From Streptomyces anulatus (GTDB lineage: Bacteria; Actinomycetota; Actinomycetes; Streptomycetales; Streptomycetaceae), in assembly GCF_000721175.1 (NCBI RefSeq), contig NZ_JOEZ01000004.1:174297-238296 (forward strand): DNA of 64,000 bases. The letters run 5' to 3'. Positions 1 to 7,866 of this stretch are shown in pieces (position 1 is the stretch's first letter; each line of letters begins with the position of its first letter). The notes under the pieces were generated by a model. It was not told the origin of the DNA. It worked only from the letters and a program-made list of their open reading frames with translations, and did no database searches. A program made the translations under genes and the position numbers.

Positions 1-399
1 ATCGGTCAGGCCGCGCCCGATCCATCCGGCCGAGAGCCGGACCGGCGCGGGGAAGGGAACGCGGTGCGCGAGGTGCCGGGCGACGGCCTCGTGGGCGCGC
101 TGGTCCCACATCCCGTTCCAGACGTCGCTCGCGTTCTGTGCCTCCTCGTCGTACGCGGCCAGAGCCCGGCGCATGTTGAGGTACTCGTTGCCCTCCCGGA
201 AGTGCCGGGACGTGGCCCAGTTGCCGTCCGCGTCGAAGCCGTCGTCCATCGACTGCCCGTCGCGCTGGCGGCCGACCATCCAGCGCCCCGTGGACTCCTC
301 CACGCCGAGCCACACGCCCTCGAAGGAGCCGCGCCACGCCCGCCGCGCCTGGTGGACCACGGTCCAACCCTGGTGCTGTCCACCGGTCTTGATGCGCAT
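1..399 (-). CDS. Hypothetical protein, 3' end beyond the window
   Basis: This reading frame runs off the left edge, so only the first 133 residues are visible. The ATG at 399-397 has AGGAG six bases upstream. The protein begins MRIKTGGQHQGWTVVHQARR and is rich in Trp, Arg and Asp, with no signal peptide or membrane segment. I do not recognise the family. It lies about 80 bp downstream of promoter copy 1 (481-509), so it is probably the first gene of its own transcript. Function unknown; confidence in coding is good because frame and ribosome site agree. Confidence 0.7.
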   Translation of the reverse strand, partial: MRIKTGGQHQGWTVVHQARRAWRGSFEGVWLGVEESTGRWMVGRQRDGQSMDDGFDADGNWATSRHFREGNEYLNMRRALAAYDEEAQNASDVWNGMWDQRAHEAVARHLAHRVPFPAPVRLSAGWIGRGLTD

Positions 400-480
400 G
401 CGTGTCTCCTAGGCCTGTCTCGTCGGAAGGGGAGGGCGCGGGGCGCTCAAGCCGGGAGGCGAGCACCACCAACGAGAACC

Positions 481-509
481 ACAGTACACATGGAAGTGAT
501 AATAAGCAA
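481..509 (-). promoter_or_regulatory. Shared promoter family, copy 1
   Basis: Read on the minus strand: -35 TTGCTT (509-504), 17-bp spacer starting ATT and ending GTG, -10 TACTGT (486-481). It matches eight other sites in the window in spacing and flanks. It serves the truncated gene at 1-399. Confidence 0.8.
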
Positions 510-560
510 CACCGCTTTTGTTCGTCTGAGCGATCCGCGCCCGCGGGAACCCGGAGTCCG

Positions 561-1556
561 TCAGGACAGGGACCAAGAACTCCCCTTCTCCGCAGCACCG
601 CTGGTGGCCGGCCGCAGGGCGGGATAGGCGCCGGCCAGGACGTCCTCGGCGAGGAGGACGGGCGGGCGCGAGTAGACGAGAGACTCCTCGCCGTCGCCGG
701 ACTGCACGACAGCCAGATCCGCACGCCTGTCCGCGACTTGGTGCAGGGCACGGCGGAGGTCGGCGGTACCGGTGAGAAGGAGTCGGCCGGGCCCCAGGGG
801 GTCGGAGGCAAGCCACGCCAGGCTGATAGAGCCGGCCGCGGGGCTGGCGGTCCAGGCCGCGAAGTCCAGGCTCGCGTACGCCTGGACGGGCGCGGGGCAG
901 TGGCGGCCGGCCATGCGGCGCAGGGCGACGAGGTGGCTGCGGTCGGCTGTGCGGTCGGCGGGCGGCTCGGGGTCGAGCAGGTGGAGGGTGCGGAACGGGT
1001 TGGAGAGCTCGTCCTCGATGTTCGCGGCGGTGGGGGCGCCGGGCGCGTACATGCTCACCAGGCAGGCGATGTCCGACGCGAGTACCGACGCGGCCGGGGC
1101 CCTGTGGCCGGCCGCGCCGGCGGCGGCCGCCAAGCGCCCCTGCAGCTCCGCGCGGCTGGACCGGCTGAACGGGGAGTACCCGAAGAGATACCGCCAGGTG
1201 GGCACGTGACACGGCTCGGAGCTCACCAACCACCAGTGCAACAGCCAGAGACTGGCGTCGAGTTCGAGGTAGGGGTCGGCCCCGGTGTCCTCGTCCAGGA
1301 GCCAGTGGGCGCGGTCCGTGGGCACCAGGTCCTGGCCGTTGCGGGCGGCCAAGCCGAAGGCCTGGGACCAAAAGGCCATGGACGGGACCATGCTCTTGCC
1401 GACGCCCAGCACGACGGTCGCGTCGGGGCGGCGCAGGGCGGTCGGGTCCTGGCGCAGGGCGTCGTAGACCTTGCGGAGCCACCCGTAGCGCGGTGGGTAG
1501 CCACGATGCCGGCCGAAGCCGGGCAGGCAGCCGGTCAGGGGAGTGCGGTTCGACAC
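561..1556 (-). CDS. DUF4007 family protein, SspB-like
   Basis: 331 aa from a GTG start with AAAGGA upstream. The N-terminal half carries the DUF4007 signature: RYGWLRK near residues 23-29, LGVGKSMV at 50-57, DPYLE at 94-98 and LWLLHW at 103-108. From memory, DUF4007 is the family of SspB, the DNA-nicking component of the single-stranded phosphorothioation (Ssp) defence system. That role is knowledge of the family, not something shown here. It is the last gene of an operon, 13 bp after a 117-aa gene and downstream of a methyltransferase-like gene. A CysH/DndC/SspD-type protein lies at 7867-9228, but no SspC or cysteine desulfurase is present. Family assignment is fairly sure; pathway is inference. 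Confidence 0.8.
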   Translation of the reverse strand: MSNRTPLTGCLPGFGRHRGYPPRYGWLRKVYDALRQDPTALRRPDATVVLGVGKSMVPSMAFWSQAFGLAARNGQDLVPTDRAHWLLDEDTGADPYLELDASLWLLHWWLVSSEPCHVPTWRYLFGYSPFSRSSRAELQGRLAAAAGAAGHRAPAASVLASDIACLVSMYAPGAPTAANIEDELSNPFRTLHLLDPEPPADRTADRSHLVALRRMAGRHCPAPVQAYASLDFAAWTASPAAGSISLAWLASDPLGPGRLLLTGTADLRRALHQVADRRADLAVVQSGDGEESLVYSRPPVLLAEDVLAGAYPALRPATSGAAEKGSSWSLS

Positions 1557-1569
1557 AATGGTCCTTTGC

Positions 1570-1923
1570 TCAGTCGAGTGAGAGGGGGCTGCGGTCGGAA
1601 AGGGTGAGCCGGGCGACGAGACGTGCGAGGGAGTGCGCCCAGTCGGCCGGGGTGTCTGGAACGAGGAGGTCCTCGCTCCAGACGGTGCCGTCGCCGATAA
1701 GCGGCCGGCTGGTCAGCCGAACCTGGCTCGGACCGGCCGCGGCGCGGGAGAGGTCGAGTTCGTAGGACCGGGTCTCGGTGTCGATGTACCAGGACAACAG
1801 TCCCTCCGCGTCGGGACATCCGCAGGTCAGCACATACACGCTGGTACGGCTGGGTGCGGGCATGACGGCGCGCAGCGCCCGGGCTACGGCCTGGCTGTCG
1901 CTGTGGTCGTGGGCTTGTGCCAC
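1570..1923 (-). CDS. Hypothetical protein, 117 aa
   Basis: GTG start with a strong GGAGG ribosome site. The product is a small soluble acidic protein with a single CGC cluster near residue 35 and no membrane segment. It lies between the methyltransferase-like gene (49-bp gap containing a hairpin) and the DUF4007 gene (13-bp gap), so it is likely co-expressed with both. I do not recognise the family. Its fixed place between two DNA-modification-type genes is the only clue to function. Confidence 0.7.
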   Translation of the reverse strand: MAQAHDHSDSQAVARALRAVMPAPSRTSVYVLTCGCPDAEGLLSWYIDTETRSYELDLSRAAAGPSQVRLTSRPLIGDGTVWSEDLLVPDTPADWAHSLARLVARLTLSDRSPLSLD

Positions 1924-1938
1924 GGTTCCTCCTTCGGG

Positions 1939-1963
1939 CCCGGCCCACGAGGCGTGGGCCGGG
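1939..1963 (-). terminator. Intra-operon hairpin
   Basis: An 11-bp perfect stem (CCCGGCCCACG, loop AGG) lies between the methyltransferase-like gene and the 117-aa gene. There is no T-run, so it may attenuate rather than end transcription. Confidence 0.5.
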
Positions 1964-1972
1964 GCGGGGCAG

Positions 1973-2992
1973 CTACCTGCTGGTCGTGAGGGCGTCCAGC
2001 AGCTGCTCGGTGGTGCGAGTGGCGATGGCGAAGCCGATCAGTTTCATGACGTCGTCGCGGTGGCGCGCCATGTCACGCTGCCGGGCAAGGGTTTCCTCGG
2101 CCAGGTCGGGCTGTGCGAGGACGTCTCCGCATCCGACGACCGCGCGGGGGCCCAGCTCCCAGACGAGGGTGTTGACGGCGGCTCCAGCGGCGGCCAGGGG
2201 GTCGAGTTCGAGCATGACCCAGCCGCGCTCTGCCGGGTCCTCGCCGTCGCGGCGCAGGTCCTGCGCCGCGGAGCGGAAGAGCCCTCCGGTTCCGGCGGCC
2301 GGCTCGAGCGCCCACTCACCGCGGTGGTGGGATCGCTTACCTGTGCCGCCTTCGTCGGCCAGCATCGCGGCGATCAGATCGCTGATGTCGGGCGGAGTGT
2401 GGTACTCGCCGAGGCTGCGCCGGGAGTGATGGTGGCGTAGGGCTGTGATGACCCAGGACATCAGGTCGATCCGGGACCGCTCGGCGGGGTCGGTGTCTCC
2501 CGTGTGCCGGAGGACTCCATGGCGCAGCGCGGCAAGGGCCACAGCACGCACGCCCGCGAGGTGGGTGTCGTGCAGGTCCTCCCTGGTCCAGTCGAACAGC
2601 GGGCGGGCGGTGGCCCAAAGGTCGGGGCGGAGGCCGTAGTAGTAGTTGGCGCTATCGGCCAGGCCGCGGACCAGGACGCGCGGGGGCTGCGCGGCGATGT
2701 ACGCGGCGATCGTGTCGGCGGCCGCCGCACCGGGGGACTTCTGGGGCCACAGGGCGAGGGCCGCGACGACCCCTGCGGGGATGTCGAGGCGGCTGCCGCC
2801 GGCGGCGTGCCAGGCTTCGGCGACCGCTTCGCCGAGGACGGAGCCAGCGCTACGGCTGACGGTGATCGCAGGACAGTCGGTCGTACCGGCGTGCCGGGCG
2901 CAGCTCGGGTCGGTGCAGTTCCGAGCCCTGTGGGTGAGCACCTGGTCAACGGCCTCGGTCACGAGGGCGGCGGTGGAATCAGCAGCGGGCAT
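1973..2992 (-). CDS. N6-adenine DNA methyltransferase-like protein without a visible NPPY motif
   Basis: 339 aa. The C-terminal half resembles type I HsdM/N6-methylase folds: GEYHTP at about 195-200, the SAM-binding EPAAGTGG at 230-237, an acidic ELDP at 262-265 and GCGDVL at 287-292. The catalytic NPPY/F motif that should follow is not visible, and the protein stops about 45 residues later. It may bind SAM or a partner without methylating, or be shortened. The N-terminus has a Cys cluster (residues 26, 31, 40). It heads the 117-aa and DUF4007 genes and probably reads from promoter copy 2 through the three small genes upstream. Confidence 0.7.
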   Translation of the reverse strand: MPAADSTAALVTEAVDQVLTHRARNCTDPSCARHAGTTDCPAITVSRSAGSVLGEAVAEAWHAAGGSRLDIPAGVVAALALWPQKSPGAAAADTIAAYIAAQPPRVLVRGLADSANYYYGLRPDLWATARPLFDWTREDLHDTHLAGVRAVALAALRHGVLRHTGDTDPAERSRIDLMSWVITALRHHHSRRSLGEYHTPPDISDLIAAMLADEGGTGKRSHHRGEWALEPAAGTGGLFRSAAQDLRRDGEDPAERGWVMLELDPLAAAGAAVNTLVWELGPRAVVGCGDVLAQPDLAEETLARQRDMARHRDDVMKLIGFAIATRTTEQLLDALTTSR

Positions 2993-3135
2993 GAGGGTTC
3001 CAGCGCATGGGTGGGTGGTGTGTTTTGGTCAGGAACAGGAAGCCGGTGCCGGGGCCGCGAGCGGGAAGGCGTCGTCCGCAGCCCCGGACCTGCACGTTGT
3101 GGTGATGGATGGCGTAGGGGCGTCAGCCGGCTCGT

Positions 3136-3501
3136 TCAGAGGACTCCGCTGCGGGCCAGCTCGGGCTCGCACAGGGAGCACGTCCCGCACGGCGCGCGCT
3201 CGGCGCATCCCGGCTGCGGGAGGGCGTCGCCCTTGTCGTCCCCGCGACGGACGAACTTGGGCCACTCGCGCTCGTACAGGAACTCCCCGGCCCACTCCCG
3301 GGACTGGAACCCGGGGATGCGCGAAGCGTTGTTGGCCGTGTCCGGCTGGGCGACCCACGTGGTGGTGCCGTCCGGGAGGGCGTGTTCCCACACGTACCCG
3401 TACGCGGTGGTGCGGTCGGCCTTGCTCACCACGAGGAACCCGCGGGTGTAGTCGTTGTGGGCGGCCTGGAAGTCGATGTGCTGGGCGAGGCCGGGCAGCA
3501 T
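3136..3501 (-). CDS. Hypothetical protein with C-terminal Cys cluster
   Basis: 121 aa from ATG 3501, chosen because GGAG lies eight bases upstream and conserved-looking sequence begins there. A longer frame exists but its N-terminus is compositionally random. The body is Trp/Tyr-rich. The C-terminus carries four cysteines in the arrangement CxxxxxxCxxCxxC, suggesting a small zinc site. It lies between a 100-aa zinc-ribbon-like protein and the methyltransferase-like gene. Family not recognised. Confidence 0.65.
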   Translation of the reverse strand: MLPGLAQHIDFQAAHNDYTRGFLVVSKADRTTAYGYVWEHALPDGTTTWVAQPDTANNASRIPGFQSREWAGEFLYEREWPKFVRRGDDKGDALPQPGCAERAPCGTCSLCEPELARSGVL

Positions 3502-3635
3502 GATCACGTCTCCGTGGTGAGGCGGGTGCTGGTGGTGGAGAGGGATCCTGACCACGAGCCCGGGGCCCGCCGCCTCTTGGCGTACGGGACCGCGTGGGTT
3601 CCGGCGGAAGGGCCCCGGGCGCGTGGTCGGAAAGA

Positions 3636-3938
3636 TCAGGTGTTCCGCGGTGCGGCGGAGGCCGCGGCGTACTTCACGCACGCGGGCATGGACTCGCGCA
3701 GATCCGGGCCGCGCAGTCCGCGGCTTCCGCGAGGCAGAAGCCCGCACTTGAGACGCTCTCGACCGTCACCGAGCCGCTTCAACACGGTGTTGGCGCAGCC
3801 TCCGCAGACGGCGGGCGGGTTGTCGAGATCGGCGCCGAGGAGCGGCACCCGAGTCGCGGGGTGTTCCCCGCGGTCGAGGTGCATGCGTATCGAGCCGCGG
3901 CCCGATCGAGCCGGGGCGGGGATCAGGGGCGTGGTCAT
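3636..3938 (-). CDS. Small zinc-ribbon-like protein
   Basis: 100 aa from ATG 3938, with GGAAGGA upstream. It contains CGGC near residue 45, LKC some 18 residues later and PAC near the C-terminus, a spacing compatible with a four-cysteine zinc knuckle. No catalytic motif is visible. The gene lies in the operon driven from promoter copy 2. Similar small Cys proteins recur across this window (56479, 58306, 62918). Confidence 0.65.
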   Translation of the reverse strand: MTTPLIPAPARSGRGSIRMHLDRGEHPATRVPLLGADLDNPPAVCGGCANTVLKRLGDGRERLKCGLLPRGSRGLRGPDLRESMPACVKYAAASAAPRNT

Positions 3939-3998
3939 GGTCAAGGTCCTTCCAGGTGGGATCGTTCGTGGGGGCGGCGGCACCGGGGCAGGGTTCGG

Positions 3999-4466
3999 CT
4001 ACTTGGCCTTGCGCTGGTCGACCCGGTGGGCCTGCGATGCCGCGCGCATGACCTCGTCGAAGTCGAAGCCGAGGTTCTGGGCGTAGGCGCGCAGTTCGTT
4101 GAGCAGCACGTGCAGCGCCTTCGAGAAGGTGGGGTAGGGGTCCTCTGCCATGTGCACGCGGAGGGCGGCAGCGGCGTCGCTGGCGTGCACGTACACGTCG
4201 AAGAGGTGGTCTGCGGCGGCCGAATCGTCCGTGTTGTGGATCGGCGCGACGGACGGGTCGAGGTTCGGCATGGCGGCCAGGGGCCGTTCGTCCAGTCGCG
4301 CCTTCGCGTCGCCGTCGAGGCAGCGTTCGATGTCGGCGCGCATGTGACTGGCCAGGTGCATCAAGTCGGTGGTGACGTCCACCAGGGTCAGCCAGACGTC
4401 GGCCCATCCCCTCCGGTAGCCGAGAAGGGCGGCGTCTACCTCTGCCTTGTGGGCGACAGCAAGCAT
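3999..4466 (-). CDS. Hypothetical helical protein, 155 aa
   Basis: ATG 4466 is preferred over the upstream start at 4532 because GGAG precedes it at good distance and promoter copy 2 lies just upstream. The product is predicted mostly alpha-helical, soluble and acidic, with a conserved-looking LGYRRGWADVWLTLVDV stretch near the N-terminus. No known family recognised. It is the first gene after promoter copy 2 and leads the operon that ends with the DUF4007 gene. Confidence 0.7.
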   Translation of the reverse strand: MLAVAHKAEVDAALLGYRRGWADVWLTLVDVTTDLMHLASHMRADIERCLDGDAKARLDERPLAAMPNLDPSVAPIHNTDDSAAADHLFDVYVHASDAAAALRVHMAEDPYPTFSKALHVLLNELRAYAQNLGFDFDEVMRAASQAHRVDQRKAK

Positions 4467-4534
4467 GGGAGGACTCCAGAGCAGTAAAGGGGCTTCGTGC
4501 GGCGTGGACTTGGAGGTCCGCCAGCGATGCAATC

Positions 4535-4563
4535 AATATACATACTGAAATCCGAATACGCAA
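4535..4563 (-). promoter_or_regulatory. Shared promoter family, copy 2
   Basis: Minus strand -35 TTGCGT (4563-4558), 17-bp spacer, -10 TATATT (4540-4535). It is the best -10 of the nine copies. It probably drives the six-gene operon from 4466 down to 561. Confidence 0.85.
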
Positions 4564-4683
4564 CATCGCAGGTGGTTGTGAACGCTTTCCGGCTCCCCCT
4601 CGGGGCGAGCCGGGCGATCATGTATCCGGGCCCGCCATCCGAGCTCTCGGGTAACGGCGCACCGGCCGCCTCGCTGGAGCCTT

Positions 4684-4917
4684 CTACTTGCCGGCGCCCC
4701 TGCGCGCCCGCTGCTGGGCCGGCAGCTGCCGGCGGGGCATCGTGCCGACGAAGACCAGGAGCGCCGTCAGTGCCACCCCGGCCGCAATGACCGCGCCGAC
4801 AAGACTGGCGGGCTCCAGTACCCACACGCTGACCAGGGCGACGACTGCGCTCGGCGCGCCCCATCGCAGCGCCCATCGGACCCACGGGCTCGGGCTCTTG
4901 CCGTCGACAACCGGCAT
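4684..4917 (-). CDS. Small membrane protein, two helices
   Basis: 77 aa from ATG 4917, fixed by AAGGAGGA seven bases upstream. Two hydrophobic segments (about residues 22-36 and 40-58) are followed by a basic Arg/Gln tail. Probably an inner-membrane hairpin with a cytoplasmic C-terminus. It is the last gene of the operon that starts at promoter copy 3. No family assigned. Confidence 0.65.
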   Translation of the reverse strand: MPVVDGKSPSPWVRWALRWGAPSAVVALVSVWVLEPASLVGAVIAAGVALTALLVFVGTMPRRQLPAQQRARRGAGK

Positions 4918-5009
4918 CAGTTCCTCCTTGGTTCTGGATGCCGGCTGATACCTGCATCCGTGGGTGAGTTCTGTCGCCCGGGAGGCCAGACCCCCGGGCT
5001 GTGATCGGC

Positions 5010-5684
5010 TCAGGCGCGGAATTGCTCCCCGTCGAAGTACGCGCCACGCTGCATCCGGGTGTTGGGAAGGATGCCCGAAACGACCGGGGAGGTAAGGCCC
5101 GGGACGTCGACGAAGGTCGTGTATCGGTCCAGAAGCCGGGCGGCCACCCGGGTATCGCCCCATCGGTGCCCGACCGCGTTCAGGGGGCCGAGGGCCACGT
5201 TCAGGCCGTCCATGATGGAGAAGCCGAGACCTTCGTAGTAACTCTCCAGCTCCGGGAAGCAGTTGAGGGTCAGCAGTCCATAACCGGCGCGCGTGAAGCG
5301 GCGTACGGAATGCCGAATGAGTTCGGCCCCGATGCCTCGCCCGCGCTGCCCGGGATCCACCGCAACCGCGGTGACGATCGCGATCCGTTCCGCCAGAAGG
5401 TGCGCCAGCGGCACGTCGATGCCGGGATGGTCGAAGAGCCACAGCGGAACGCCTCCGATGAGGACGCCGAGCGTCTCGCCTTCATCGTTTTCGGCCACGA
5501 TCATCAGGGCCCGGAAGTGGGAGAGCGGCTCTTCCTGCGGCAGGGACAGGTTCGGCCGTACGTCCTCGAACGCGTCGGGATCGTCGGGGTTCACGTCGGC
5601 GAGGAGCCGCATGACGGCGTCCGCGTCGGTGGGCGCCGCGTCGCGGAGGGTGCTGCCGGGCAGGCGTGTGCGGGTGCTACGCAT
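5010..5684 (-). CDS. GNAT family N-acetyltransferase
   Basis: 224 aa. The acetyl-CoA-binding motif A is clear: AVAVDPGQRGRGIGAELI near residues 107-124 (R/Q-x-x-G-x-G/A type). Next come the helix and the SYYEGLGF motif B region typical of GNAT acyltransferases. Substrate cannot be told; GNAT members acetylate antibiotics, polyamines, tRNA or protein amines. It is cytoplasmic. It lies between a basic 185-aa protein and a small membrane protein, downstream of promoter copy 3. Confidence 0.85.
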   Translation of the reverse strand: MRSTRTRLPGSTLRDAAPTDADAVMRLLADVNPDDPDAFEDVRPNLSLPQEEPLSHFRALMIVAENDEGETLGVLIGGVPLWLFDHPGIDVPLAHLLAERIAIVTAVAVDPGQRGRGIGAELIRHSVRRFTRAGYGLLTLNCFPELESYYEGLGFSIMDGLNVALGPLNAVGHRWGDTRVAARLLDRYTTFVDVPGLTSPVVSGILPNTRMQRGAYFDGEQFRA

Positions 5685-5840
5685 AGGGACTCCTGGGGCG
5701 GTATGAGGCGCGGTGCGTCGCCTCTGGGGTTGGCGGAAGGGAGGGCTGCCGGAGGGGCCTCAACGGCGGTTCGGGCTCTGAGGCCGGGCCGACCGGAGCT
5801 GAGAGCTGCCCGGGCGGCCCGGAGCGCTGTGCGAGGGACG

Positions 5841-6398
5841 TCAGTAGATGTGGCGGCCGTCAGGGACTGTCCGGCCGATCAGGCGCCAGGGCGGGCCGTC
5901 GTTCAGGACGCCCATCGGGCACCGATCCGGCTGGTGCGTCGACAGGTCGGCCTCGATGGCCGTGTACCAGTGCTGGGTGAGCGGGCACCGCGTTCCTCGT
6001 GCGCAACCCGGCCGCTCCGCGACGAAAACGTGGTAGACGTCAGTCGAAGTGGGGAGGGACCGGCGGAACGCGCCCGAGATGCGCTTGCCGTAAGCCGACG
6101 GGCTCTCGCTCCGGTACCGCCCCCATACCTGGATGCCGTAGACGAACTGCGTCTGGCCGCCGCGGTCGAGCCGCCAGCGCAGCACGGAGCCGTAGCGCGG
6201 GTTGTCGGGCCTGGACTCGTCCGCGCCCGCGGGCACCGCTCCGGTCATGTCGAGGACGCTCTGGCCGGTCCCGGTGAACGCCTGGGGTACGGCCAGCGCC
6301 CAGTACGAGGAGGCGTGCTTTCCCCACGGATGCAGCCTCCGCCGCCGGTACTGCGTCCCGGCCTTGCGGCGCTTTATGAGCGGCTTGTTCCGCTTCAT
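5841..6398 (-). CDS. Hypothetical basic protein, 185 aa
   Basis: ATG 6398 is chosen because a GGGGGA ribosome site precedes it and promoter copy 3 lies about 100 bp upstream; the longer frame would start upstream of that promoter. The N-terminus is very basic (MKRNKPLIKRRKAGTQYRRR). Later parts contain many Tyr/Trp and a CARGTRC pair, then PDRC. Possibly nucleic-acid binding. No family recognised. Confidence 0.65.
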   Translation of the reverse strand: MKRNKPLIKRRKAGTQYRRRRLHPWGKHASSYWALAVPQAFTGTGQSVLDMTGAVPAGADESRPDNPRYGSVLRWRLDRGGQTQFVYGIQVWGRYRSESPSAYGKRISGAFRRSLPTSTDVYHVFVAERPGCARGTRCPLTQHWYTAIEADLSTHQPDRCPMGVLNDGPPWRLIGRTVPDGRHIY

Positions 6399-6498
6399 CT
6401 GTATCAGTCCCCCGGATGTGCTGAGACGGGCGCGACGCCCGGAGCGGCGCTCGTCAAGTGGGTTGGTGTGGCGGGGCGTTGGCCCCGAACAGGGAATG

Positions 6499-6527
6499 AC
6501 AATACATAGTGAATCGTGAATACGCAA
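6499..6527 (-). promoter_or_regulatory. Shared promoter family, copy 3
   Basis: Minus strand -35 TTGCGT (6527-6522), 17-bp spacer, -10 TATTGT (6504-6499). It begins 5 bp after the stop codon of the upstream methyltransferase gene and serves 6398 down to 4684. Confidence 0.85.
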
Positions 6528-6531
6528 CATC

Positions 6532-7842
6532 TCAGGTGGTGGTGTCCCCGCTGCGCCGTGCGAGGTCCGCACCTGCTTGAAACCGGTCCCAGGCAAGCCG
6601 GTTGTCGACCGCGTCCTCGATCGCTCTCCAGACCAGCCCTCTCGCGGGGTCCTCCGGAACGTGGGGCTCGCCGCGGTTGCCCCGGATCACCGTGACCGTG
6701 TCGCCGACCGGTGGGCGGGCCCGGTGGACGAGGATGCAGGTGGGTGTTCCGTGGCCGGGGATGTAGGCCCCGGAGGTGTCGATGATCCAGCGTGCGTCGA
6801 AGCGGGGGAGGAAGTCGGTGATGTACCGCTTGCCGAACTCCCGCTTCATGAACGAGTTCGCGGTCAGCTGCGCCACGAAGCCGCCTGGGACGGCCAGGTG
6901 CTCGAGCATCAGCGCGGTGAAGGGCAGGGCCAGCGAGTACTTGCCGGCCGCCACCTGCGGGTACGCGGCGCGGACCTGGTCGCGGACGGCAGGGTCCTTC
7001 GGGGTGATGTACGGCGGGTTGGCCACGCACGCGTGGTAGGCGCCGGCGGCGAGTAGAGGCTCGGTCCGGTCCAGCAGGGAGTCGGCGGCGGCCACGTTGA
7101 CGGGCCACGACGCCGGGACCTGGTCCAGGCTCACGCCGAGGACGGACGCCGAGCACGCCAGGAGCCGGTAGGCGGTCAGCGCGGCGGCGTACGCGTCAAG
7201 GTCCACGCCCGACACCGCTGCCAGAGCCCGCTCGACGGCCCGCGGTCCGTGCCCGACCGGAGCGGAGCGGCGGCCGCGGATCGGCGGGACGCGGGCCATG
7301 TGGAACGCGGCGACGGCGATGTGCCCGGTCCCGCAGGCGGGGTCGATCATCCGGACGTCGGCCGGCCCCCACTCCTCGATGGCCGGCTCCAGCGACAGGC
7401 GCAGCAGGAGGCGGGCGACCCAGGGCGGGGTCTGGCACAGGGCGCGCCCCTTGCGGGCTTCGTCGGACAGCAGCTGGTAGGCGTCGCCCAGTGCGTAGCC
7501 GTCCACGCGGCGCCCGTCTTCGAGGGCGGGGCGCCGGTCCCAGAACTCCTCGATGGCGTTCCAGGCGGCGGAGCCGAGCGGCTGCTCCCACAGCGGCAGC
7601 ACGGCCGGATCGGCGAGAGGGGCCAGGGCGGGGTGGCAGCCGGCGAGACTCTCCAGGGACTTCAGCAGGCCGTCCGGACCCGGCGGGCGTTCGTCGGCCG
7701 GAGCCAGGCCATGTACGTGGGCATGCCGGACGAGGGCCGCGGCGTGGCTCCACAGGGCGGCCGTGCGCCGATCGCCGGTGTCGCGCGCGACCGCGGCGGT
7801 GAGTCTGTCGTAGGTGGCGGGGGGCAGGGTGCGTGTGGTCAT
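6532..7842 (-). CDS. N6-adenine DNA methyltransferase
   Basis: 436 aa. Motif I DPACGTGH lies at 167-174, an acidic GVDLD at 212-216 and the catalytic NPPY within VANPPYIT at 273-280. This is the order of gamma-class adenine methyltransferases such as the Eco57I/PglX/BREX-type group. The protein is shorter than PglX and no restriction endonuclease lies beside it, so it may be an orphan or protective methylase. It is 24 bp downstream of the PAPS-reductase-like gene and is likely co-transcribed. The C-terminus could hold a target recognition domain. Start ATG 7842 has GAGGAAAG upstream. Confidence 0.85.
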   Translation of the reverse strand: MTTRTLPPATYDRLTAAVARDTGDRRTAALWSHAAALVRHAHVHGLAPADERPPGPDGLLKSLESLAGCHPALAPLADPAVLPLWEQPLGSAAWNAIEEFWDRRPALEDGRRVDGYALGDAYQLLSDEARKGRALCQTPPWVARLLLRLSLEPAIEEWGPADVRMIDPACGTGHIAVAAFHMARVPPIRGRRSAPVGHGPRAVERALAAVSGVDLDAYAAALTAYRLLACSASVLGVSLDQVPASWPVNVAAADSLLDRTEPLLAAGAYHACVANPPYITPKDPAVRDQVRAAYPQVAAGKYSLALPFTALMLEHLAVPGGFVAQLTANSFMKREFGKRYITDFLPRFDARWIIDTSGAYIPGHGTPTCILVHRARPPVGDTVTVIRGNRGEPHVPEDPARGLVWRAIEDAVDNRLAWDRFQAGADLARRSGDTTT

Positions 7843-7866
7843 CTTTCCTCGCAGGGGGATCGGGGA

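Noticed and set aside
6..383. 125-aa minus-strand frame
   Set aside because: It is an Arg/Ser/Thr-rich shadow of the real truncated gene at 1-399, which uses another frame and has a ribosome site.
6532..7842. A BREX or full restriction-modification system
   Set aside because: No PglZ, BrxC/L, HsdR, HsdS or restriction nuclease in the window.
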